Assembly (NCBI GenBank): GCA_012514255.1
Contig: JAAZAP010000296.1
Span: 1 to 53,267, forward strand
DNA: 53,267 nt
Direction of reading: 5' to 3'
From: Bacteroidales bacterium
GTDB taxonomy: Bacteria; Bacteroidota; Bacteroidia; Bacteroidales; VadinHA17
Shown: positions 25,783 to 33,417 of the stretch, one piece after another
Layout: every line of letters starts with the position of its first letter
Position numbering within the stretch: the first letter of the stretch is position 1
Translations under genes and position numbers: made by a program
The notes under the pieces: model-generated
What the model was told of the DNA's origin: nothing
The model's input: only the letters and a program-made list of their open reading frames with translations
Databases searched by the model: none

Positions 25783-27681
25783 ATGAAAAGAATAACCGGA
25801 ATCTTTTTTCTTGTCTTTGTTTCTGCCATTACCGGGTTACTGGGGGCTCAGGATCATCCCCTGCCGGACTCCTCGGTTTATACCGTTGATGGGTCCAGGC
25901 ATGGTGTCAGTTTTTTCCCCAGGGTGCAGCACCCGGGAGTGGAATATGCTCCCGGAGACACCCTTACCTTTGACAGGTACCATACCTACAGTGTCATCTG
26001 CCACTGGATGAAAAGATGGGTTGATGAATATCCCGGGATTGTAACTCTTTACAAGGTGGCCTGCAGCTATGAAGGAAGGCCTGTCATGCAGATGACCCTC
26101 ACCAGCGGAAAGAATGGTTCTGACACTGACAAACCTGCCGCCTTCTTTGAAGGAAACAGGCACAGCGGTGAGATTACAAGTGCCGAGTCAGTCCTATGGC
26201 TGGCCAGGCACCTCATTGAAGGATATGACAATGATCCTGAAATCACAGATCTTCTTGACCATTTTACAGTTTACCTCCGTCCGGTCAACAATCCTGACGG
26301 CCATGAGCTCTACCTGAACACGGCCCAGAGCAACCGCAGTACAGTCAGACCTGATGACAATGACTATGATGGACTTTATGACGAAGATCCTCCGGAGGAT
26401 CTTGATGGTGATGGTATAATACTTACCCTTCGCTGGCCTGACAGGAAAAACGGTACCCTTGTCCCTGATCCTGAAGATCCCTCCGGAAGGATAATGAAGC
26501 GGGTTCCCCGCGGAGAGGGGATATATGCCACCTCGTCAGAGGGAATTGACAATGATGGTGACGGACGTATCAACGAAGACGGCATCGGAGGCCTCGACCT
26601 CCACCGCAATTATCCGGAAAACTGGAGGCCGGAAAGGGAGCTGACAGGAAGGGGATTCACCCAGAGAGGCGCCGGAGCCTATCCCCTCAGTGAACCTGAA
26701 ACACGGGCAGTCTTTGCTTTCCTGATGACTCACCCCAACATATATGTTGTCAATTCAATGGACACCACTGTCCCCATGCACCTCCGCCCACCGTCAACTT
26801 CACCCTCGGAGGAGCGGATGTACCCCGAAGACCTGAAATGGTATGTTTATTTTGATGACCTCGCCAGGAAGATCACCGGGTATGAAAGGGCCGGCGATGT
26901 TTACAATGATTACGGTAGCGGTCAGCCATTGTTCGGTCACGGCCCTGACTTCGGATACTGGTACTATGGTGCCATCTGGTATGGCGACGAACTCTGGAAC
27001 GGGGGCAGGCACAGGGATTACGATGGTGACGGTGACAAGGACCAGGCTGATATGCTCGCCTGGGATGACGAAGAGAACAGGGGAGAAGGCTTCCATGAAT
27101 GGAAACCGGTCTCCCATCCCATTCATGACAGTGTTGAGGCAGGGGGATTTCACCCAAAGTTCTTCAGTCAGAACCCGCCTCCTCTCCATCTCGAAAAATG
27201 GGCTGCAAACCAGGCACTTTTCAACATAGAGCTCATAAAGCATCTGCCAAGACTCGAATGGGAGGATTATACGGTTAAAAGGGTCAGGAAGCATCGCGGC
27301 GATTCAACTGACTATGAACTAACCATCAGGTTCAGGAATACCGGCAAGCTGCCAACGGCTCTCAGCCAGGCCCACCTCGTCAAAATTGTGAAGCCTGACG
27401 AGGTGAGGATAAAAATTGAAGGTGAAAATGAGAATGGATCACGCTACAGAATTCTTGATCCGGTGCCGCCGGCCCCCAGGCGCGGCAGCAGGATGTATTC
27501 AGATGAAGAAAACCGGGGACCCGGTTATATATCCGCCACCGTAGGTAATACCCCCGGCGGCGCCATCGCGGAGGCTCAGTTCACCATACGCCTCTACGGT
27601 GTCTCAGAACTCCGGGGATCGGCCACGGTGATTACCACCAGGGCGGGATTGCTTTCCGAAAAAGAGTTTGTTATCAGATAA
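25783..27681 (+). CDS. Secreted M14 zinc carboxypeptidase with calcium-type insertions
   Basis: The 632-residue protein has a signal peptide (about 1-22, ending LLGAQ). I start at ATG 25783; an earlier in-frame start would bury this signal. The M14 zinc motif appears as NRHSGE (His127, Glu130), followed by the substrate-binding HRNYPENW (Arg275, Asn276). Between them is an insertion rich in acidic loops of Dx[DN]xDG type: DDNDYDG, DLDGDG, DNDGDG, plus another, RDYDGDGDKDQ, near 425. These resemble calcium-binding repeats. The C terminus (about 500-632) looks like a beta-rich domain. It probably degrades extracellular or periplasmic peptides. The third zinc His is likely near TTVPMHL. Confidence 0.87.
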   Translation: MKRITGIFFLVFVSAITGLLGAQDHPLPDSSVYTVDGSRHGVSFFPRVQHPGVEYAPGDTLTFDRYHTYSVICHWMKRWVDEYPGIVTLYKVACSYEGRPVMQMTLTSGKNGSDTDKPAAFFEGNRHSGEITSAESVLWLARHLIEGYDNDPEITDLLDHFTVYLRPVNNPDGHELYLNTAQSNRSTVRPDDNDYDGLYDEDPPEDLDGDGIILTLRWPDRKNGTLVPDPEDPSGRIMKRVPRGEGIYATSSEGIDNDGDGRINEDGIGGLDLHRNYPENWRPERELTGRGFTQRGAGAYPLSEPETRAVFAFLMTHPNIYVVNSMDTTVPMHLRPPSTSPSEERMYPEDLKWYVYFDDLARKITGYERAGDVYNDYGSGQPLFGHGPDFGYWYYGAIWYGDELWNGGRHRDYDGDGDKDQADMLAWDDEENRGEGFHEWKPVSHPIHDSVEAGGFHPKFFSQNPPPLHLEKWAANQALFNIELIKHLPRLEWEDYTVKRVRKHRGDSTDYELTIRFRNTGKLPTALSQAHLVKIVKPDEVRIKIEGENENGSRYRILDPVPPAPRRGSRMYSDEENRGPGYISATVGNTPGGAIAEAQFTIRLYGVSELRGSATVITTRAGLLSEKEFVIR

Positions 27682-27721
27682 TCAACACAATACAAAATCA
27701 TTTTAAGTTGGAGGATTCATT

Positions 27722-29254
27722 ATGAGATTACATCAATTTTCCGTTCGCGACATTCCCCGGAGACGCTTCCTGGGGCTGACAGCGAAGGGCGGCCTGGCTA
27801 TTGCCCTGACCCCGGCACTCCTTTCGCAGCTCACCTCATGCAGCAGCGGAGCCGGCACGGCGACAGTACTTGATGCTGACAGGGACATGATATCTCGGGT
27901 ACTGAAAAAAGCTCTTGAAAAAGGAGGTAACTTCTCCGAGGTATACATAGAAAGCCGTGTCTCGAAGCAAATAGTGCTTGAAGAATCAAAATTCCGGAGC
28001 GGACTCTACGGCATCAGCCAGGGTGCGGGAGTAAGGGTCATCAGCGGCAACAAGACCGGGTACGCCTACACCGATGTTGTTGACGAGGAGAGGCTCGTGA
28101 GGGCTGCAGAGATAGCCGCCTACGTTGCATCCGGCGGTAATGCCGGCACCACGGTCAGCCTCACCGATGCCGACTATAGTTCATTCGTTACCGTTGAGAT
28201 GCCATTGGGTGAGATTGCCGATGAGCAGCGTATTGAGATGATGAAGAGGGCAGACCAGGCAGCACTCTCATATGACCCGAGGATAAAAATGGCCATGGTT
28301 GACTACTATGATGAGGTAAGAGGTCGTGTCATTGCCAACAGTGAAGGTCTTTATCTCCGTGACGAACTGCCGTTACTCTTCTTCATTGTCCAGGCAATGT
28401 CAGCTGACGGCAGTGGAAGGCATATGGCCAGGGAGCGCCTGAGCATGCACAGCGGATTCGAGATGTTTTCACATGTGACACCCGAAGAGGTTGCCCGTAA
28501 TGCCGCACGGGAAGCCATTGCTATGCTGGGAGCACAGGAAGCCCCTGCAGGGATAATGGATGTTGTAATGCAGAACGGATGGGGCGGTGTACTGGCACAT
28601 GAGGCTGTAGGCCATCCGCTGGAGGCAGACAACATTGCAAAGGGAATAGGCGCCTTTACCGGTAAGGTGGGACAGAAGGTTGCAAGTGACTGCTTTACGA
28701 TGATTGATGACGGAACACTGCCAAACTACAGGGGAACCATCAATCATGACGACGAAGGGACGCCGGCACAGCGTAATGTACTGATAGAAAACGGAGTGCT
28801 TAACGGATACATGACTGACATTCTGAGCGCCGGTCAGCTGGGACTGAAACGAACCGGAAACGGACGGAGGGAAAGCTTCAGGTATATCCCCATCCCGAGG
28901 ATGACAAACACCTTCATTGCACAGGGGAATGATGATCCGTCTGAGATACTCGCCTCAACCAGGAAGGGAATCTATGTGCAGAGCCTCAGCGGCGGAAGTG
29001 TCAACCCGGTAACCGGCATGTTCAATTTCACCTGCCGTGAAGCCTACCTGATAGAAAACGGTAAGAAAACCATTCCTGTCAGGGGAGCCACACTTATAGG
29101 ATCATGTATGGATGTGATATCAAATATTGATGCAGTGGGCAATGACCTGGCATTCGGCCCCGGCATTTGCGGAAAAGGTCAGAGCGCAGAGGTTACCGCA
29201 GGGCAGCCTACCGTAAGGATCCGTGGAATAAACGTGGGTGGCAGCAAAGCTTAG
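27722..29254 (+). CDS. tldD: TldD-type metalloprotease with Tat and lipoprotein-like signal
   Basis: The 510-residue protein has the TldD zinc motif HEAVGH near residue 293, within LAHEAVGHPLEADN. TldD/TldE complexes cleave unfolded peptides and mature some RiPPs. Unusually, the N terminus reads IPRRRFLG, followed by a hydrophobic stretch and LTSC at residues 37-40: a twin-arginine export signal ending in a lipobox. The usual TldD is cytoplasmic. TldE follows after 23 bp and lacks any such signal. The start ATG 27722 lies 40 bp after the M14 peptidase gene, so the three form a peptidase operon. Confidence 0.9.
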   Translation: MRLHQFSVRDIPRRRFLGLTAKGGLAIALTPALLSQLTSCSSGAGTATVLDADRDMISRVLKKALEKGGNFSEVYIESRVSKQIVLEESKFRSGLYGISQGAGVRVISGNKTGYAYTDVVDEERLVRAAEIAAYVASGGNAGTTVSLTDADYSSFVTVEMPLGEIADEQRIEMMKRADQAALSYDPRIKMAMVDYYDEVRGRVIANSEGLYLRDELPLLFFIVQAMSADGSGRHMARERLSMHSGFEMFSHVTPEEVARNAAREAIAMLGAQEAPAGIMDVVMQNGWGGVLAHEAVGHPLEADNIAKGIGAFTGKVGQKVASDCFTMIDDGTLPNYRGTINHDDEGTPAQRNVLIENGVLNGYMTDILSAGQLGLKRTGNGRRESFRYIPIPRMTNTFIAQGNDDPSEILASTRKGIYVQSLSGGSVNPVTGMFNFTCREAYLIENGKKTIPVRGATLIGSCMDVISNIDAVGNDLAFGPGICGKGQSAEVTAGQPTVRIRGINVGGSKA

Positions 29255-29277
29255 TGTGAACCATAAATTTCAATGAT

Positions 29278-30612
29278 ATGAATTACTTATCACTTGCAGA
29301 GAAACTTGTATCGAAAGCTCTCAGTGCGGGAGCCGATGCAGCTGAAATATACATATCTGCCGGCCGCAACCTGTCGGTGAATATTCTCAACAATGAGATT
29401 GAAACCATAGAAGAGGCTGATTCCGCGGGGGTGGGCATACGGATTATCACCGGCGGATCAATCGGGTTTAGCTATAGCAACAGCTTGGAGATGAAGGCAC
29501 TGGAAGATACCATTGCAATGGCAGTGAAGTTTGCCAGGCTGACAACCCCTGATGAAAACAATGTTTTACCGGAACTTGCCGGTGAGACTGCGGTGCAGGA
29601 CCTCTATGATCCGGAGATTGAGGGAGTGCCCCTTGACAGGAAGATAGCCATGGCCCTGGAGCTTGAGAAATTGGCAATGAGTGATACGAGGATAACAAAA
29701 AGCTCGGGCTCATCATATGGTGAATCGGTCTTTGAAGTTGTTATTGCAAGTTCTTCAGGCCAGGCCAGGAGCTACAGGGCATCAGGCTGCTCCCTGGGAG
29801 TAAGCGTGGTGGCGGAAAAGGGTGACCAGAAGAAAACCGGCGGCGAGTACAGCTCGCGCCGTTTTTTCAGTGACCTTACTCCTGCTGACCAGATAGCTGC
29901 AAAGGCGGCCCGGAAGGCATGGGAGATGCTTGATCCGCGTATGGTTAAGACCCAGAAGGCCGCAGTGATATTTGACCCTGATGTTGCAGGATCGCTTCTG
30001 AGAGGCGTTATAGCGGCGCTGAACGGTGAGCGGGTATTGCAGGGAGCCAGCTTCCTTGCTCAGTCAATGGGCAAACAGTTTGCCTCTCCGCTGCTGACGA
30101 TCATTGATGACGGCACCAGGCCACGCTCAATGGGGGCTTCACCTTTTGACGGAGAAGGGGTGCCTACACAGCGCAGGGTACTCGTTGACCGGGGTGTGGT
30201 AAACGGATTCCTCTACAATACCATAGCCGCACGGAGGGCAGGCACGCAAAGTACCGGCAACGCATCCAGAAACGGATATACATCACTTCCCGGCATTGGC
30301 ACTCACCACCTTTCGCTTGAAACAGGAAAACAAAGCCGCAGCGAGATAATCGCTGCAACTGACAGAGGATTACTTCTCAGCGGTGTCACAGGTTATGGAA
30401 TTGACGCGGTAAGCGGCAACTTCAGCGGAGGAGCATCAGGATTCTGGATAGAAAAGGGAGAGATCCTTTACCCTGTTGAAGGACTGACTATTGCCGGCAG
30501 CGGTGATGCTATCCTCAACGGCATTGACATGATGGGCAATGACATTGACATGAACAGGTCATTTGCCGCTCCCACCTTCAGGGTGGCTGAAATGCAGATA
30601 GGAGGGATTTGA
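29278..30612 (+). CDS. tldE: TldE/PmbA-type partner subunit
   Basis: The 444-residue protein is homologous to TldD but lacks the HExxxH zinc motif, as expected for TldE/PmbA. Family stretches include NVLNNEIETIEEADSAGVG-like sequence near residue 37, TIIDDGT near 277 and STGNASRNGY near 332. It starts MNYLSLAEKLV with no signal peptide. In the known complex TldD supplies the active site and TldE completes the channel. Here the partner TldD appears exported while TldE does not. It is convergent with the gene remnant at 30613-31064. Confidence 0.92.
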   Translation: MNYLSLAEKLVSKALSAGADAAEIYISAGRNLSVNILNNEIETIEEADSAGVGIRIITGGSIGFSYSNSLEMKALEDTIAMAVKFARLTTPDENNVLPELAGETAVQDLYDPEIEGVPLDRKIAMALELEKLAMSDTRITKSSGSSYGESVFEVVIASSSGQARSYRASGCSLGVSVVAEKGDQKKTGGEYSSRRFFSDLTPADQIAAKAARKAWEMLDPRMVKTQKAAVIFDPDVAGSLLRGVIAALNGERVLQGASFLAQSMGKQFASPLLTIIDDGTRPRSMGASPFDGEGVPTQRRVLVDRGVVNGFLYNTIAARRAGTQSTGNASRNGYTSLPGIGTHHLSLETGKQSRSEIIAATDRGLLLSGVTGYGIDAVSGNFSGGASGFWIEKGEILYPVEGLTIAGSGDAILNGIDMMGNDIDMNRSFAAPTFRVAEMQIGGI

Positions 30613-31064
30613 TTTATTACAGGGCAGGGTCCAGGGACTGATCTTGTGCCCGACTCATCAAACTGATCAGCTGCCGCCTCCCAGAGACGGCATGTCTCGC
30701 CCAGGAAGTCTTCTGCCGGCGGGTCATTCTCGGTATAGGTGTGCTCCGGGTTTCCTGTGCCGTAATAGTTTACTCCCGAGGCTGTTACGAATACAGATGG
30801 CCTGATGTCTGTAGCTGCTGTCATCCTGTGCAGGAGTTGCCCCGTCAGGGTACGGCTCTGCATGATCTCCCTCTTCCGTGATGTTGTCCACCGTCCCTCA
30901 CCAATATTTGAAGCGGCCAGGTGAATGATGGCATCGCCTTCGCGGAATGCATCAGCGTCACATTTTGCCGCGGTCGCGCTCTCATTTGACAGAGCCATCA
31001 GCACCGCCTGGGAGCAGCTGTAGCCATTCCTGAAATAGCGGAGCGCCCGGTCAGTTTTTTCCAT
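30613..31064 (-). pseudogene. Fused remnants: C_GCAxxG_C_C protein start joined to internal fragment of TIGR01777 epimerase
   Basis: A minus-strand frame opens with ATG at 31064. Its first 28 residues (ALRYFRNGYSCSQAVLMAL core) match the beginning of C_GCAxxG_C_C redox proteins. It then switches to the middle of a TIGR01777/SDR39U1 epimerase: DAIIHLAASNIGEGRW, the SRTLTGQLL segment, FVTASGVNYYG and TENDPPAEDFLGE. The Rossmann N terminus (GxTGxIG) and the C-terminal third are missing; the match ends near FDESGTR and then runs antisense into tldE. Both genes are therefore broken and joined, most simply by a deletion. The 31065-31184 gap holds only AT-rich promoter-like DNA for the next gene. 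Confidence 0.7.
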
Positions 31065-31184
31065 TTACTTTTTTGTCAAAAATATTAAAAAAATTAAGGA
31101 GGGCTATGTTACCTTTTTGATATGATTTTGAAATATTCTACATTTACCACCAGCATATAAATTGATTTAAACAAAGTATTTAAG

Positions 31185-32390
31185 ATGGCAAACCAGAAGA
31201 AAATCAAAGGAGTGATTGGCATCCTGACCGGCGGAGGAGATGTCCCCGGGCTCAATCCCGCAATCAGGGCCGTGACCATAAGGGCAAACAGGGAAGGGTA
31301 CAAGGTAATAGGACTGAGACGGGGCTGGGCGGGCATTCTTGAGATCATCAGGGATCCCAAAGCAGATAACAGCAATTGTTTCCAGATCCTTACGGATGAT
31401 ATGGTCAACAGGGCAGGGAGAACGGGAGGCACTTATCTTCACACCTCACGCACGAGGCCGAGCCATGTGTCAAAGAACGATGTGCCTGATCATCTTAAGG
31501 ATATATACAAAGATGAGGTCAATGACCTTACCCCCGAGGTGCTTAAGAACCTTGAGTGGCTTGGCATTGAATACCTTATTCCCATCGGAGGTGATGATAC
31601 TCTCAGTTACGGGGTTCATCTCTACAAGCAGGGAGTAAAGGTGGTGGCAATACCCAAGACGATGGACAATGATGTACCGGGAACAGATTACTGTATAGGA
31701 TTCAGCACATGCGTCACCCGCACGATACAGATGACCAATACCCTCCGTACCTCTGCAGGCTCTCATGAGCGCATCATGGTTCTCGAGGTGTTCGGAAGAT
31801 ATGCCGGCTTCACTGCCATGCTTCCTACCATGGCGGGGGCTGCCAACAGATGCGTTATTCCCGAATACAAATTTGATATTGAGCAGCTTACCCACCTTCT
31901 GGTTGAAGACAGAAACTCAAACCCCAGTCGCTACTCAATAGTACTGATCTCTGAAGGCGCAATGTACAAGGGCGGCGAGATGATCTTCCTGGACAGCGAA
32001 CGAGATGCATACGGCCATGCCAAGCTGGGAGGAATAGGAGACCTGGTGTCAGTGGAGATAAAGAATCATACAGCCAAATTCAACAATGGCAAATCCATCA
32101 ATATCATAAACCAGAAGCTGGGATACATGGTCAGAGGAGGCGATCCTGACGCTGTTGACTCAATAGTGCCCATGGCTTACGGTAACCTTGCTCTTGACCT
32201 TATCATGAAAGGCATCCATGGCAGGCTTGTGGTGCTGAAGAACGGGCGCTATGACAATGTGCCCATCGATGTTGTGACTTCGTCCAAGAAGATAGTCAAG
32301 GTCTCCGAATACTACAACACCGAAAGGCTCAGGCCTTATTACTCGAACTTTGAGATGAAGCCGTTCTTCCTTATGGCGGCAGAGTATTGA
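31185..32390 (+). CDS. 6-phosphofructokinase, PPi-dependent type
   Basis: The 401-residue enzyme has the PFK motifs GILTGGGDVPGLNPAI at residues 12-27, IGGDDTLSYG near 132 and PKTMDNDVPGTDY near 157. The Asp following GGD and the Lys before TMDND are the two residues that distinguish pyrophosphate-dependent from ATP-dependent PFK. So PPi is the predicted phosphoryl donor, allowing reversible glycolytic flux. It has its own terminator and is followed by rsgA. Allosteric control is not expected for this type. Confidence 0.92.
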   Translation: MANQKKIKGVIGILTGGGDVPGLNPAIRAVTIRANREGYKVIGLRRGWAGILEIIRDPKADNSNCFQILTDDMVNRAGRTGGTYLHTSRTRPSHVSKNDVPDHLKDIYKDEVNDLTPEVLKNLEWLGIEYLIPIGGDDTLSYGVHLYKQGVKVVAIPKTMDNDVPGTDYCIGFSTCVTRTIQMTNTLRTSAGSHERIMVLEVFGRYAGFTAMLPTMAGAANRCVIPEYKFDIEQLTHLLVEDRNSNPSRYSIVLISEGAMYKGGEMIFLDSERDAYGHAKLGGIGDLVSVEIKNHTAKFNNGKSINIINQKLGYMVRGGDPDAVDSIVPMAYGNLALDLIMKGIHGRLVVLKNGRYDNVPIDVVTSSKKIVKVSEYYNTERLRPYYSNFEMKPFFLMAAEY

Positions 32391-32418
32391 CCGGGATTTA
32401 CCAACAGAAAACAAAAAG

Positions 32419-32451
32419 AGTGATGTCAGGAAAAACGGGGCATCACTTTTT
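32419..32451 (+). terminator. Intrinsic terminator after the phosphofructokinase gene
   Basis: A 7-bp stem AGTGATG/CATCACT with a 15-nt loop is followed by a run of T (32447-32452) and more T-rich DNA. It lies 28 bp after the stop codon. Confidence 0.65.
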
Positions 32452-32459
32452 TATTTTTG
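32452..32459 (+). promoter_or_regulatory. Probable -7 element of rsgA
   Basis: TATTTTTG fits TAnnTTTG but ends only 4 bp before the rsgA ATG, so transcription would begin at or just inside the start codon. Either the mRNA is leaderless or this match is part of the preceding terminator's T-rich tract. Confidence 0.3.
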
Positions 32460-32463
32460 CAGC

Positions 32464-33390
32464 ATGAAGAATGGACTGAAGCAAGGTGTTATAGTTAAGT
32501 CTACGGGAAGCCGTTACAGGGTTCGTGACGAAGAGGGTACTATCCATGAATGTGTGCTTAAGGGCCGTTTCAGGATCAGTGGCGTACGCACAACCAACCC
32601 GGTAGCTGTAGGTGACAATGTGACCATGGACATTGACGAAGGCCTGATAGTAGCACTCTCGCCCCGCAGGAACTATATCATACGCAAGTCGTCAAACCTC
32701 TCCAGGGAGTCACAGATCATTGCGGCAAATATTGACCAGGCTTTCCTGGTGATAACGGTCAGGATGCCGGTCACTCACGTGGAGTTCATTGACCGTTTTC
32801 TGGCCACTGCCGAGGCATACCGGATACCTGCAGTCCTGATAATCAACAAAACAGACCTTTATGATTCCGCGGAGATGGAACAGGCCCTCCGTATAAAACG
32901 CGTCTACGAGGAGATAGGCTACCGGGTTCTTATGATATCAGCAACGGAAGATGCTGATCTGAATTCTGTTGAGGAGATGCTGAGAGGCAAGACAACCCTT
33001 ATCTCCGGCAATTCAGGGGTTGGCAAGACCACCCTTCTCAACCGGCTCAATCCATCTCTTTCACTGAAGACCGCCCCCGTATCAGATTATCACGAACAGG
33101 GTAAGCATATCACCACCTTTCCTGAGATGCATCCCATTCCCGGAGGGGGTTATATAATTGATACTCCGGGCATAAGGGGATTCGGTGTCATCGACTTTGA
33201 CCGACGCGAGATCTACCACTTTTTCCCCGAGATCTTCAGGTTGGCAGCAGGATGCAGGTTCCACAATTGCCTTCACCTGGATGAGCCGGGGTGTGCCGTA
33301 CGCGAAGCGGTGTCCCGGGAGGAGGTGGAGTGGTGGCGTTACAAAAGCTATCTGAGTATGCTGCTTGAGGACAATGAAAAGTACAGATAA
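32464..33390 (+). CDS. rsgA: Ribosome small subunit-dependent GTPase RsgA
   Basis: The 308-residue circularly permuted GTPase acts in 30S maturation. It has an N-terminal OB fold (about 1-75), then the permuted G motifs: NKTDL (G4) near residue 124, the P-loop GNSGVGKTTLLN near 182 and DTPGIRGFG (G3) near 236. The C-terminal zinc site is CRFHNCLHLDEPGC near 268-281. It reads toward the hybrid kinase gene, 27 bp away. Confidence 0.96.
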   Translation: MKNGLKQGVIVKSTGSRYRVRDEEGTIHECVLKGRFRISGVRTTNPVAVGDNVTMDIDEGLIVALSPRRNYIIRKSSNLSRESQIIAANIDQAFLVITVRMPVTHVEFIDRFLATAEAYRIPAVLIINKTDLYDSAEMEQALRIKRVYEEIGYRVLMISATEDADLNSVEEMLRGKTTLISGNSGVGKTTLLNRLNPSLSLKTAPVSDYHEQGKHITTFPEMHPIPGGGYIIDTPGIRGFGVIDFDRREIYHFFPEIFRLAAGCRFHNCLHLDEPGCAVREAVSREEVEWWRYKSYLSMLLEDNEKYR

Positions 33391-33417
33391 GCGTTATCCT
33401 AAAGGCACATATCCGGA

